Shown one piece after another: positions 18,050-26,535 of a DNA stretch of 64,000 nt. Under the pieces are notes generated by a model that worked only from the letters and a program-made list of their open reading frames with translations, made no database searches and was not told where the DNA came from. Both the position numbers and the translations under genes were made by a program. The stretch is from Streptomyces natalensis ATCC 27448 (GTDB taxonomy: Bacteria; Actinomycetota; Actinomycetes; Streptomycetales; Streptomycetaceae). The stretch's first letter is position 1. Each line of letters begins with the position of its first letter. The stretch is taken from positions 1 to 64,000 of the forward strand of contig NZ_JRKI01000005.1 of NCBI RefSeq assembly GCF_000935125.1. The letters are read 5' to 3'.

Positions 18050-19072
18050 CTATTTCGCCGGTGCCATGACTGCCGGCCGGCGGCTGGCGATGACCTTCTT
18101 CGCCAGCGACCGGGGGCTGGTGAGGAACCCGTAGCCCCAGCACATGTGCATCGTCGCCAGCGCGAGGGGGATCTGGGCGCGGGCCTTGAGGGAGAGTCCC
18201 TTGCCGGCCGGGACCGAGCCCGCGACGATGGCCGCCAGATAGCCGCCCGGGATGACGAAGCCCCAGGGGGTGACGGCCGCGCCGACGACCAGGCCCGCCG
18301 CGATGGCGCAGACGGCGGCCGGCGGCGCGAGGTAGCGCAGGTTGATGGACCCGGAGTGGTAGCGCGCGACGACATGGCGCCACTTCCCGTAGTCCTTGTA
18401 CTGCTTGGCCAGGGCCCTGACGGTCGGCCGCGGGCGGTACTGCACCTTCAGCTCCGGCGAGAACCAGACCCCGCCGCCCGCCTCGCGGATCCGGAAGTTC
18501 AGCTCCCAGTCCTGCGCGCGGATGAACTCCACGTTGTAGCCGCCCTGTTGTTCCAGCGCCTCGCGCCGGAACACCCCCAGGTAGACGGTGTCGGCGGGCC
18601 CGGCCTGCCCGCCCGTGTGGAAGGCGGCGTTGCCCACGCCGATCTTGGAGGTCATCGCCGCGGCCACCGCCTCCTCCCAGGCGTTCTCGCCCTCGGCGTG
18701 CATGATGCCGCCGACGTTCTGCGCCCCGGTCTCCTCCAGCAGCCGTACCGCGGTGGCGATGTAGCCCGGCGAGAGCATGCCGTGACCGTCGACGCGGACG
18801 ACGATGGGGTGCCGGGACGCCTGGATCGCGGCGTTCAGCGCGGCGGGGGTGCGTCCCGTCGGGTTGGGCACGGTGCTCACCCGCGGGTCTTCCTTCACCA
18901 GCTCGGCGGCGATCTCGTCCGTACGGTCCGTGGACGGGCCGAGGGCGATCACCACCTCCATCTCGCCGGCGTACTCCTGCTCCAGGATGTGCCGGACCGA
19001 ATTGCGCAGGTGACGTTCCTCATTGAGCACCGGGATGATCACGGAGACGGCCGGGGTCTGCTGCTGCGGCAT
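18050..19072 (-). CDS. Family 2 glycosyltransferase (ExoA/succinoglycan-type)
   Basis: 340 residues. The GT2 domain begins VSVIIPVLNEERHLRNSV, with the nucleotide-binding VRVDGHGML (DxH in place of DxD) and an acceptor-side RAQDWELNFRIR motif. The C-terminal third has two or three TM segments (AVCAIAAGLVVGAAV, IPGGYLAAIVAG). This is the usual form of actinobacterial transferases that build lipid-linked envelope or capsule polysaccharides on the cytoplasmic face. It is convergent with the lipoprotein gene and divergent from LCP copy 4 across 232 bp. It may supply glycopolymer that the LCP ligases attach, which is inference. Confidence 0.88.
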   Translation of the reverse strand: MPQQQTPAVSVIIPVLNEERHLRNSVRHILEQEYAGEMEVVIALGPSTDRTDEIAAELVKEDPRVSTVPNPTGRTPAALNAAIQASRHPIVVRVDGHGMLSPGYIATAVRLLEETGAQNVGGIMHAEGENAWEEAVAAAMTSKIGVGNAAFHTGGQAGPADTVYLGVFRREALEQQGGYNVEFIRAQDWELNFRIREAGGGVWFSPELKVQYRPRPTVRALAKQYKDYGKWRHVVARYHSGSINLRYLAPPAAVCAIAAGLVVGAAVTPWGFVIPGGYLAAIVAGSVPAGKGLSLKARAQIPLALATMHMCWGYGFLTSPRSLAKKVIASRRPAVMAPAK

Positions 19073-19304
19073 GGTTCCTCAGGGGTACGGCCCGCGGCGA
19101 GCCGCCATGGGCGGCAGCGCCCGCCGGGAGACTGCGGTATCGCGCCTCACGTTACCGCGAACGGGGGACGGCGACGGACGGCGGACGGGTGGCCGGGCGG
19201 ACGGCGACCGGCGTGTGATGCTTTGCATGTGATCGTACGGGTTTACGGTGCTTTGACCGGCCCGCCCCCGACTCGCCGCCCGTCCCGCCGCGGAGGTGTC
19301 CCCT

Positions 19305-20858
19305 GTGAACGCCCCGTCCCGCTCCCAGGCCCCCACGCCGCGCCGGACCGCCCGGCCGACGGGGCGCCGGCGCCCGCCGCGTACCCGCTGGGGGCTGCGG
19401 ATCAGTGCGGTGGCCGCGGGAGTGCTGCTGGCCGCGGGCGGGTTCGGGCACGCCATGGTCGCCGGGGTGGAGACCCGGATCGGGCGGGTGGACCCCTTCA
19501 AGGACATGCCGACCGAGGAGCGGCCCGGCGGCGGCAGCGGGCTGAACTTCCTGGTCGTCGGCACCGACGGACGGGACAAGATCACCAAGGAGGAGAAGCG
19601 CGCCTACCACCTGGGCGGGGTCCCCTGTCACTGCACCGACACCCTGATGCTGGTGCATCTGTCGGCCGAGCGGGACCGCGCCAGCATCATCAGCCTGCCC
19701 CGCGACTCCTACGCCGAGGTCCCCGCCCACCAGGACCCGGTCACCGGCCGGCGCCACCCCCGCCACCCCGTCAAGCTGAACGCGGCCTATGCCGAGGGCG
19801 GCCCCAATCTGACCGTACGGACCGTCGAGCACATGACGGGGGTGCATATCGACCACTATCTGGAGGTCGACTTCACCAGCTTCATGCACAGCGTGGATGC
19901 GGTCGGCGGGGTGGAGGTCTGCACCTCGCGCCCGCTCCGGGACAGTTTCACCGGGCTGGACCTGCCCGCGGGAAAGCACCTCCTGGGCGGCGGCCAGGCG
20001 CTCCAGTACGTCCGCTCCCGCCATATCGACGCCTCCGCCGACCTCGGCCGGATGCACCGCCAGCAGCGCTTCCTCGCCTCCCTCATCCACAAGATCACCT
20101 CCTCCGGCGTCCTGATGAACCCGATCCGCTTCAAGGACGTCGCCGAGACGATGCTGGAGTCCGTACGGGCCGACTCCGGCTTCGCGGCCAACGACCTGGT
20201 GGACCTGGGACAAGCCATGCGCGGCTTCACCCCGTCCTCCTCGGAGTTCGTCTCGGTGCCGCTGACCAAGGAGAATCTGCGGCTGCCGGGCGGCGGCGAG
20301 GCGGTGCGCTGGGACCCGGTGGCGTCCCAGCAGCTCTTCCAGGCCATCCGCGACGACCGGCCCCTCGCCCGGCACCCGGGCAAGGACGCCCCGGAGCCGC
20401 AGGACACCCAGGACGCCCAGGACAGCCCGGGTGCCAAGGACCCCAAGGCCCCCCAGGACGCCCGGCAGCCCAGTGGAACGGAGGTGGAGGTCCCGCCGTC
20501 GCAGATCACGGTCCGGGTCGACAACGGCACCCTGCGTGCGGGCCTGGGCGCCACGGCCGCCAAGGCGCTGCGCGCCACCGGCTTCCGTACCTCCGGCACG
20601 CCCGGCACGACGGCCGGCCGCCACCCGGCGGCCCATACGGTCATCGACTACGACCCGCGCTGGAACCGCTCGGCCCGCGCCCTGGCCGCCGCGCTGCCCG
20701 GCGCCAGGCTGCACCCGGTCGTCCGGCGCGGCCCGGTGCTCCATGTGACGCTCGGGGCCGATTTCACGGCGGTGACACCGGTCCGGGAGCAGCAGCAGCC
20801 GCCGCAGCCCCCGGCCGGTGTCGGGGCGATCACCGGCGACCAGGCGGTGTGCCCATGA
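19305..20858 (+). CDS. LCP family protein with LytR C-terminal domain, copy 4
   Basis: 517 residues. A TM (ISAVAAGVLLAAGGFG) lies near 40-58, followed by LCP motifs FLVVGTDGRDK, IISLPRDSYAEVP and YVRSRHID. An Asp/Pro/Gln-rich linker (~360-395) and a LytR_C domain (ITVRVDNGTLRAGLGATAA) follow. The tail GDQAVCP again ends with a lone Cys. A CHC pair (VPCHCTD) lies within the LCP domain. GTG 19305 is preferred over GTG 19296 because GGAGG sits 8 nt before the former and overlaps the latter. The stop overlaps the next gene (ATGA). Confidence 0.93.
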   Translation: MNAPSRSQAPTPRRTARPTGRRRPPRTRWGLRISAVAAGVLLAAGGFGHAMVAGVETRIGRVDPFKDMPTEERPGGGSGLNFLVVGTDGRDKITKEEKRAYHLGGVPCHCTDTLMLVHLSAERDRASIISLPRDSYAEVPAHQDPVTGRRHPRHPVKLNAAYAEGGPNLTVRTVEHMTGVHIDHYLEVDFTSFMHSVDAVGGVEVCTSRPLRDSFTGLDLPAGKHLLGGGQALQYVRSRHIDASADLGRMHRQQRFLASLIHKITSSGVLMNPIRFKDVAETMLESVRADSGFAANDLVDLGQAMRGFTPSSSEFVSVPLTKENLRLPGGGEAVRWDPVASQQLFQAIRDDRPLARHPGKDAPEPQDTQDAQDSPGAKDPKAPQDARQPSGTEVEVPPSQITVRVDNGTLRAGLGATAAKALRATGFRTSGTPGTTAGRHPAAHTVIDYDPRWNRSARALAAALPGARLHPVVRRGPVLHVTLGADFTAVTPVREQQQPPQPPAGVGAITGDQAVCP

Positions 20859-21331
20859 CCGTGCCCGCCCCCCGCCGCGCCCTCCCCGGGTCCCGCCCGC
20901 CCGGCGGCGGACCGGCCGCGCACCGCTACGTCCCGCGGGCCGGTGTCACCCTCGTCGGCCTGTGCCTGGTCGCCGCGACCGCCGCCGCGGCCCCGCCCGC
21001 CCCGGCCACCCCCACCGGCTGCGGCGACCTGGCCAGCGGGCGGCTGTGCCTGCGCGGCCCGGTCGGCGCGAGCGGCCGCTACACGACGGCCTACCGCCGC
21101 AGCCCCGCCGCGGCCCCCGCCGCCTCCGCCTCCGCAGACTTCTCCGTACGCCTGGGATACCAGCGCAAGAACGCGCGGATCACCGCCTTCCCCGGCTGGT
21201 TCGGCACCGGCCGGCTGCGCCAGGGCGCGGCCGTCCTCGGCGGACGGGTGGAGATGCTGCCGGACGAATGCATCCGCGGCGTCATGGAGCACGACGAGAC
21301 CGTCTTCGTCACCAAGTGGAGCTGCGGCTGA
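20855..21331 (+). CDS. Small secreted protein coupled to LCP copy 4, unknown function
   Basis: 158 residues. It has an unusually long basic N-region, then a signal sequence core (GVTLVGLCLVAATAAAA) ending near residue 45, and a ~110-residue mature domain. Four cysteines (TGCGD, RLCLRG, DECIRG, WSCG) suggest two disulfides. The ATG overlaps the LCP stop by 4 nt, so it is translated from the same mRNA in the same ratio. The mature part has alternating hydrophobic strands (FSVRLGYQRKNARITAF) but no family I recognise. Proximity suggests a partner or substrate of the LCP ligase. This is context only. Confidence 0.75.
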   Translation: MTVPAPRRALPGSRPPGGGPAAHRYVPRAGVTLVGLCLVAATAAAAPPAPATPTGCGDLASGRLCLRGPVGASGRYTTAYRRSPAAAPAASASADFSVRLGYQRKNARITAFPGWFGTGRLRQGAAVLGGRVEMLPDECIRGVMEHDETVFVTKWSCG

Positions 21332-21383
21332 TCCGGCCCCGGTCCGCGCCCCGCCCCGCCCGCGACCCGGCCAGGAGGACACC

Positions 21384-21998
21384 ATGTGGCAGGCCGTACT
21401 ACTGGCCCTCTCCCCCGCCACCGTTGCGCTCTTCCTGACCGCCATGGCGGCGCTGGCCCTGTGCCTGGCCGCCTGGGCCGCGCGGGCCCCCGACACCGCC
21501 GCCCCGCGCACCACGGCCGCCGCCCTCCTGGCCGCCTGGCTGCTGCTGCTCCTCGTGGTGACGCTGGCCCCCACCCAGCCGGTCGGCTCGGCCGACGCCA
21601 CCGTGTGGTGGCGCCCCGGCGAGAGCCTCTTCGGCCCCGGCGCCGCACCCCAGCCGCAGGAGCTGTCGATGCTGCTGCGCCAGCACACCGCCCTCGCCGC
21701 CCTGTACGTACCGGGCGCGCTCCTGCTGCGCTTCGCGGCGCCCCGCTGGTCGGCCGCCGGCGCGTTTCTCCTCGGGGTGGGCCTGTGCGTCCTGCTGGAG
21801 ACCACGCAGCTGCTGATGCGGGCCGGGCGGATCGCCGATATCGACGACGTCCTGTGTGCGGCGGCCGGGACGGCGACCGGCGCGGCGCTGGGGCTGGTGA
21901 CGCATCTGGCGGCGACGTGGCTGCGCCCGCGCCCTGGTACGGGCCCTAGGCCGGGCGGTCCCCCAGCCGCAGACGCACCGACTTCAGCCCGTGGATGA
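21384..21998 (+). CDS. VanZ-like integral membrane protein
   Basis: 204 residues with five hydrophobic segments and the VanZ-family signature LLETTQLLMRAGRIADIDDVLCAAAGTATG in register near 150-180 (E/Q in TM4, the ADIDD turn, then TM5). VanZ relatives confer low-level teicoplanin tolerance or have unknown envelope roles. AGGAGG precedes the ATG. It lies 52 bp after the secreted protein gene and may be in the LCP copy 4 operon. The last ~17 codons overlap the 3' end of the convergent P450 gene by 53 bp; the overlapping tail (PGGPPAADAPTSARG) is low-complexity and probably dispensable. Confidence 0.85.
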   Translation: MWQAVLLALSPATVALFLTAMAALALCLAAWAARAPDTAAPRTTAAALLAAWLLLLLVVTLAPTQPVGSADATVWWRPGESLFGPGAAPQPQELSMLLRQHTALAALYVPGALLLRFAAPRWSAAGAFLLGVGLCVLLETTQLLMRAGRIADIDDVLCAAAGTATGAALGLVTHLAATWLRPRPGTGPRPGGPPAADAPTSARG

Positions 21999-23238
21999 AG
22001 TTCGACACCAGCCGCCGCGGCGGCCCGGCGACATCGAGCACCGGCACCAGCGCGCAGGTCTCCTCGTACAGCACCCGCAGCTGCAACCGCGCCAGATGCG
22101 CCCCCAGGCAGACGTGCGGGCCGTCGCCGAACGAGACATGGGGATTGGGGTCCCGGCCCAGGTCCAGCCGGTGCGGATCGGCGAAGACCCGCTCGTCGTG
22201 ATTGGCCGCACCGTGGAAGACGACCACCTTGTCCCCGGCGCGGACCGGGCGCCCGGCCAGTTCGGTGTCGTATGCCGCGGTCCGGCGGAAGCTGAGCACC
22301 GGCGGATGCCGGCGCAGCAGCTCCTCCACGCTCGTCGCCGCCCCCACCGCGCCGGTGCGCAGCGCCCGGTAGGCGTCCGGGTGCCCGGCCAGCGCCAGCA
22401 GGCCGCCGGGGGCCGCGCTGCGGACCGTGTCGTTGCCCGCGATGGTCAGCAGGAAGAAGAACATCTCCAGCTCGGCCGTGGCCAGTTCGCGGTCCAGGGC
22501 GAGCACGGTCATCACATCGTCGCCCGGGTGCGCGCGCTTGTGGGCGGCCAGCTCCCGGGCGAAGGCGAACATGTCCCCGAGCATCGCCGGGGAGCGTGGA
22601 TCGGCGGGCCGCCCGTCGGCTCCCGCCGCGGCCGGCCCCGCCTCGTCCGGGTCCTGGTAGCCGATCACCCGGCGGGTCCAGTCCAGCATCAGCCCCCGCT
22701 CACCGGGCGGCACGCCGAGCAGATCGGCGAGGTTGAGCAGCGCATAGTCATCGGTGACGTCCGCCACGATGTCGCACACCCCGTCCCCGTCCCCGTCCCG
22801 CGCCGCCCCGGCCGCCGCCGTCAGCAGGCCGCGGGCCCGCTCCCGTACGGCAGTCGCGAAGCGGTCGATACGGCGCGGGGTGAAGGCCCGGCTGACCAGA
22901 CGGCGCAGCCGGCCGTGGGCCGGAGGGTCCTGGTTGAGCATCATCCGGCGGATGAACGGCAGGTCGGCCGGGTCGGGGTCGCGGATCTGGGTGGCGCCCA
23001 GGCGGGAGGAGAAGGTGCGCGCGTCCTTCAGGACCCGTACGACGTCCGCATGCCGGGTCACCGCCCAGAACCCGGGCCCGGCGGGCCAGCCGAGCACCTC
23101 GGGCTCCTCCTGCCAGGCCACCGGATGCCGGTCGCGCAGGAGCCGGTAGGCGGCGTGCGGCAGGCCGTCGGCGTAGCGGCGGGGGTCGAAGACGTCCGGC
23201 ACGGCCTCCGGGTCCGCGTCGGCCGCGGTGCGGGTCAT
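21946..23238 (-). CDS. Cytochrome P450
   Basis: 430-residue soluble bacterial P450 (CYP107/CYP105-like size). It shows the I-helix oxygen-activation motif AGNDT, the K-helix ExxR in VEELLRRHPP, and the heme loop FGDGPHVCLGAHLAR with the Cys thiolate ligand. The ATG at 23238 overlaps the stop of the upstream alpha/beta hydrolase (ATGA), so the two are co-translated. There is no ferredoxin or reductase gene nearby, so electrons must come from elsewhere. It is an orphan oxidase; the substrate is unknown and no biosynthetic cluster surrounds it. Confidence 0.95.
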   Translation of the reverse strand: MTRTAADADPEAVPDVFDPRRYADGLPHAAYRLLRDRHPVAWQEEPEVLGWPAGPGFWAVTRHADVVRVLKDARTFSSRLGATQIRDPDPADLPFIRRMMLNQDPPAHGRLRRLVSRAFTPRRIDRFATAVRERARGLLTAAAGAARDGDGDGVCDIVADVTDDYALLNLADLLGVPPGERGLMLDWTRRVIGYQDPDEAGPAAAGADGRPADPRSPAMLGDMFAFARELAAHKRAHPGDDVMTVLALDRELATAELEMFFFLLTIAGNDTVRSAAPGGLLALAGHPDAYRALRTGAVGAATSVEELLRRHPPVLSFRRTAAYDTELAGRPVRAGDKVVVFHGAANHDERVFADPHRLDLGRDPNPHVSFGDGPHVCLGAHLARLQLRVLYEETCALVPVLDVAGPPRRLVSNFIHGLKSVRLRLGDRPA

Positions 23239-24029
23239 CCGGCCGCCGCCGGTTCGGCGTCTCCGTCCGCCCGCAGGAAGTCCTCCACCACCCGGATCAG
23301 CTCCAGCGGCGTCTCGTCCATGGCGTAGTGCCCGGCCGCGGGCAGCTCGACCAGCACGCTGTCGGCGTACCACCGCAGCCAGGTCTGCCGCGCCAGCTCC
23401 GCGCTCAGGGCCGGATCCAGCGCCCCGGTCACCACCAGGGCCGGCACCCGCAAGCCCTCGATCTCGGCCTGGAAGCCTTCCTTGGCCCAGGAGTCCAGCC
23501 AGGCCCGGAACGCCTTCGCCTCGCTGCGCTCCAGCGACCGGCGCACCATCCGGTCCAGCCAGGCGGCGGGGCGCCGCCCGCCCGTCGTGGTGTCCAGGAT
23601 GATCCGCCGGTGGAGCGGGGTGTGGTCCGCGCCGGCGAACAGCTCCCACTGGTCCGGCGGCATCGGCAGCCCGGACGCGGGGACCGGGGAGACGCCGACG
23701 AGCCGGCGCACGCGGTGCGGCGCCGCGGCCAGCACCCGCTGGGCGACGCTGCCGCCCATCGAATGCCCGACCACCGAGAAGCGCTCCCAGCCCAGCCGGT
23801 CGGCCAGCGCCAGCACATCGGCCGCCCCCTCGGCCGTCGTGTACGCCCCGGCCGCGTCCTTCGCCTCGCCGTAGCCGCGCAGATCGACCACCGCGTACTG
23901 GAACGCGTCCCGGTCGAGGTCCGGCAGGAGCGGGTCGTAGGCGGAGCGGTCGGCGAGCCATCCGTGGACGGCGATGACCTTGTGCGGTCCCGAACCGTGC
24001 AGGGCATGCGGCAGTACGAAGTCGGCCAC
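23235..24029 (-). CDS. Alpha/beta hydrolase
   Basis: 264 residues with the alpha/beta-hydrolase fold: an oxyanion strand VIAVHGWLADRS, a nucleophile elbow GHSMGG (Ser), an acid in TGALDPAL, and a catalytic His in AAGHYAMDE. The start is GTG 24029 with GGGAG 5 nt before it; GTG 24035 two codons upstream has no room for a ribosome site. It is directly coupled to the P450 downstream (4-nt overlap), suggesting that both act on one small molecule, for example ester hydrolysis plus hydroxylation. The substrate cannot be predicted. Confidence 0.85.
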   Translation of the reverse strand: MADFVLPHALHGSGPHKVIAVHGWLADRSAYDPLLPDLDRDAFQYAVVDLRGYGEAKDAAGAYTTAEGAADVLALADRLGWERFSVVGHSMGGSVAQRVLAAAPHRVRRLVGVSPVPASGLPMPPDQWELFAGADHTPLHRRIILDTTTGGRRPAAWLDRMVRRSLERSEAKAFRAWLDSWAKEGFQAEIEGLRVPALVVTGALDPALSAELARQTWLRWYADSVLVELPAAGHYAMDETPLELIRVVEDFLRADGDAEPAAAG

Positions 24030-24149
24030 GCTCACTCCCGAGGTGTGACGGATCCCGTCGCGCCGCCCACCGGCCGACGGCCACGTGCGACCACACTGGC
24101 CTTGACACCACCGCCACGCAAGGGCACCACCGGCCCGCCGGGCGGACCG

Positions 24150-24188
24150 GCCTGCGCCTGCGCCTGTGCGTGCGCCTGCGCCTGCGCC
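24150..24188. repeat. Degenerate hexamer repeat (CGCCTG/CCTGCG)
   Basis: Six or so imperfect copies of CCTGCG lie immediately after the thioesterase stop, in the 160-bp gap before the hydrolase. It is simple sequence, probably from slippage, with no array-like spacers. Confidence 0.65.
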
Positions 24189-24189
24189 G

Positions 24190-24744
24190 CTATGCCTCGT
24201 CGAGCCCCTCGGCCGCCCGCCGCTCCCGCAGATCCTTGATCGCGCGGCGTCGGGCGAGCCGGTGCGTGCGGCGGATCTGCGCCTCCTGATAGCGGCGCTT
24301 GTCGCGCTCGGTCTCGGGGACCACCGGCGGCACCCGGCGCGGTTTGCCCTGCTCGTCGACGGCCGCGAAGACGAGGTAGGCGGAGCCGACCTGCTGGGCG
24401 GGGGTGGACTCGTTCCACCGCTCGGCCAGGACCCGTACGCCGACCTCCATGGAGGAGCGCCCGGTCCAGTTCACCTGGGCCTTCACATGCACCAGGTCGC
24501 CGACCCGGACCGGCTCCAGAAAGACCATCTCGTCCATGGAGGCGGTCACCGCGGGACCGCCGGAGTGCCGTCCGGCCACCGCGCCCGCCGCGTCATCGAC
24601 CAGTTTCATGATCACGCCGCCGTGCACCGTCCCCAGGAGATTGGTGTCGGCCGCGGTCATGATGTGCGACAGCGTCGTACGGGAGACGGAGGTCGGCTTG
24701 CCCGCGAGCTCGCCCTCCTGGCTGTTGGTGACGAGTTCGGTCAT
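24190..24744 (-). CDS. Acyl-CoA thioesterase, hotdog fold (YciA/BACH type)
   Basis: 184 residues. The hotdog domain spans about residues 20-140 with the family signature NLLGTVHGGVIMKLVDDAAG (the catalytic Asp in this loop) and SMDEMVFLEPVRVGDLV. It hydrolyses acyl-CoA to free acid and CoA. The basic C-terminal tail (KRRYQEAQIRRTHRLARRR) is typical of actinobacterial members. The ATG at 24744 begins MTELVTNSQ. It stands alone on the minus strand between the repeat tract and a 302-bp gap. Confidence 0.88.
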   Translation of the reverse strand: MTELVTNSQEGELAGKPTSVSRTTLSHIMTAADTNLLGTVHGGVIMKLVDDAAGAVAGRHSGGPAVTASMDEMVFLEPVRVGDLVHVKAQVNWTGRSSMEVGVRVLAERWNESTPAQQVGSAYLVFAAVDEQGKPRRVPPVVPETERDKRRYQEAQIRRTHRLARRRAIKDLRERRAAEGLDEA

Positions 24745-25046
24745 GGGCCCACCCTAAGCGGGCCCCCAACGGCCCCGCGCCCCGCCTGCCACCCCGGTGC
24801 CACCCGTCCCGCCCGGCACGTGACCCCCGTCTCGTGACGACTCTCTCGCTACGTGACGCTCGTCTCCCCGCCCCTGTCGGCAACACCCCGGAATGACAGC
24901 TTCCGCTCGCCGCGCCGGAATGGTCACGGCCCCTTCCTTTATGGGCGGGAAGGCGGCCGTCGCTTTGCATCAGCTCTGCAACAGCCCTGGTCCTATCCCG
25001 CACCTGCTCTATTGGGCACCCTGTCGCAGCGTGCACACTTCCCCGT
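24745..25046. other. Intergenic gap between divergent genes (302 bp)
   Basis: The gap should hold promoters for the thioesterase (minus) and LCP copy 5 (plus). It contains a short TTGCA/TGCAA inverted repeat near 24965 and an AT-richer stretch, but no promoter pair I would defend. Confidence 0.5.
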
Positions 25047-26354
25047 ATGAATGAGCCCAATGGATGGTCCGGGGACCAGAACGGCTACCGGTACGGCCGC
25101 GGCAGCAGCGCCGATCCGGAGGGCGCACGTGCCATGCCGCGGGTACGGCGCGACGGAGGGGCCGGCTACCCCCGCAGCGAACCGCCCCTGCCGCCGCAGA
25201 TGTCCCCGCGCCGCGGCGCCGTACCGCAGCAGTCCCAGGGCTACAACGATTACGACGACTACGACAGCGGCTACAACACCGGCCAGGTCTACGGCGGCGG
25301 TGGTGGCGGCGGTCATGGCGACGACGACGGCTACGGTCCGTACGACGGTGGCGGCGCCCGGCCGCGCCCCCGCTGGGGCCGCCGCATCAAGTGGACGCTG
25401 ATCACCCTGGTGACCGTCCTGCTCGTCGCCTCCGTCGCCACCTACTTCTGGGCCGACGGCAAGCTGCGCCGCCAGGCGGACCTGAGCAAGGTCATCGACC
25501 GGCCGGCGGCCGGGGACGGCACGAACTACCTGATCGTGGGCTCGGACAGCCGCGAGGGAATGACCGCACAGCAGCGGCAGGATCTGCACACCGGTGGCGA
25601 CCCGAAGTCCGGCAAGCGCACCGACTCGATGATGATCCTGCACGACGGCTCCAACGGCCCGACGCTGATCTCTCTCCCCCGCGACTCGGACGTCGAGATA
25701 CCCAGCTACGTCGGCGCCGAGTCCGGCAAGAAGTACCCGGGCGTCGGCCGGCACACCAAGCTGAACGCGGCCTACGCCGAGGACGGCCCGACGCTCCTGG
25801 TCCGCACCATCGAGGCCAACACCCACCTCCACATCGACCACTACGTCGAGATCGGCTTCTCCGGTTTCGCCAACATCGTGGACGCCATCGGCGGTGTCGA
25901 GCTGGACATCCCCAAGGCGTTCAAGGACAAGTGGTCGGGCGCCGACTTCCCGGCGGGCAAGCAGACCCTCAACGGCAAGCAGGCCCTCGCCTTCGTCCGC
26001 ACCCGGCACGCCTTCGCGGGCAGCGACCTGGACCGCACGAAGAACCAGCAGAAGTTCCTGGCCGCCCTGGCCAGCCAGACCGCCACCCCCGGCACGATCC
26101 TGAACCCCTTCAAGCTCTACCCGACCATGGGCGCCGGCCTGGACACGCTCATCGTCGACAAGGACATGAGCCTGTGGGACCTGGGCCAGATGTTCTTCGC
26201 GATGAAGGGCGTCACCGGCGGCGAGGGCAAGTCGATGAACATGCCGATCTCCGGCTCCACCGGCGGCAACCTGGTCTGGGACAAGGCCAAGGTCCAGCAG
26301 CTGGTGCAGCAGCTGAACGCCGACGAGACGGTGACGGTCAGCGGCAACCGCTGA
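25047..26354 (+). CDS. LCP family glycopolymer transferase, copy 5
   Basis: 435 residues. The cytoplasmic N-terminus (~110) is rich in Tyr, Asp and Gly (YNDYDDYDSGY, then an uninterrupted GGGGGGG run), unlike the basic tails of copies 1-4. A TM (TLITLVTVLLVASVATYFW) precedes the LCP domain with YLIVGSDSREG, LISLPRDSDVEIP and FVRTRHAFAG. It ends soon after the domain, with no LytR_C and no C-terminal Cys, so it is the simplest copy. Its last 17 nt overlap the convergent DUF397 gene. It is separate from the 12-21 kb LCP block and likely independently expressed. Confidence 0.93.
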   Translation: MNEPNGWSGDQNGYRYGRGSSADPEGARAMPRVRRDGGAGYPRSEPPLPPQMSPRRGAVPQQSQGYNDYDDYDSGYNTGQVYGGGGGGGHGDDDGYGPYDGGGARPRPRWGRRIKWTLITLVTVLLVASVATYFWADGKLRRQADLSKVIDRPAAGDGTNYLIVGSDSREGMTAQQRQDLHTGGDPKSGKRTDSMMILHDGSNGPTLISLPRDSDVEIPSYVGAESGKKYPGVGRHTKLNAAYAEDGPTLLVRTIEANTHLHIDHYVEIGFSGFANIVDAIGGVELDIPKAFKDKWSGADFPAGKQTLNGKQALAFVRTRHAFAGSDLDRTKNQQKFLAALASQTATPGTILNPFKLYPTMGAGLDTLIVDKDMSLWDLGQMFFAMKGVTGGEGKSMNMPISGSTGGNLVWDKAKVQQLVQQLNADETVTVSGNR

Positions 26355-26535
26355 GCCGACCGCCCTTGACGCAGTCGAGGAGCGCCCGCAGCCGGCCCGG
26401 CGACATCGTGAGGATGTCGCCGGGTTGGTCGCTTTCGCGGAGGTGGACGTTGCCGTCGGGGTCGGTTGCCAGCTCTACGCACTCGGTTTGACCGGCAGTA
26501 CTGAACGAGGATTTCCGCCAGGCGAGTTGGGACAT
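26338..26535 (-). CDS. DUF397 protein, second tandem copy
   Basis: 65 residues, starting MSQLAWRKSSFST and containing the DUF397 signature CVELATDPDGNVHLRESD followed by LRALLDCVKGG. DUF397 proteins are small actinobacterial partners encoded next to DUF5753 helix-turn-helix regulators. The ATG at 26535 overlaps the stop of the other DUF397 gene by one base (TGATG). A 42-nt stretch (26434-26475) is identical to 26622-26663 in its neighbour, so the pair arose by a recent tandem duplication. Its stop lies inside the convergent LCP gene. Confidence 0.85.
   Translation of the reverse strand: MSQLAWRKSSFSTAGQTECVELATDPDGNVHLRESDQPGDILTMSPGRLRALLDCVKGGRLSGCR

Noticed and set aside
17402..20854. Long plus-strand open frame leading into the small secreted protein
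   Set aside because: It crosses several genes on both strands with random low-complexity composition. Only the part from the ATG at 20855 has a signal peptide and coupling to the LCP gene.
23239..24117. Extended P450 reading frame to 723 residues
   Set aside because: The upstream part is antisense-like or out of frame across the alpha/beta hydrolase gene; the ATGA overlap at 23235-23238 fixes the start.
24150..24188. Repeat tract considered as a CRISPR-like array
   Set aside because: The units are 6 bp, contiguous and without spacers; it is simple sequence.
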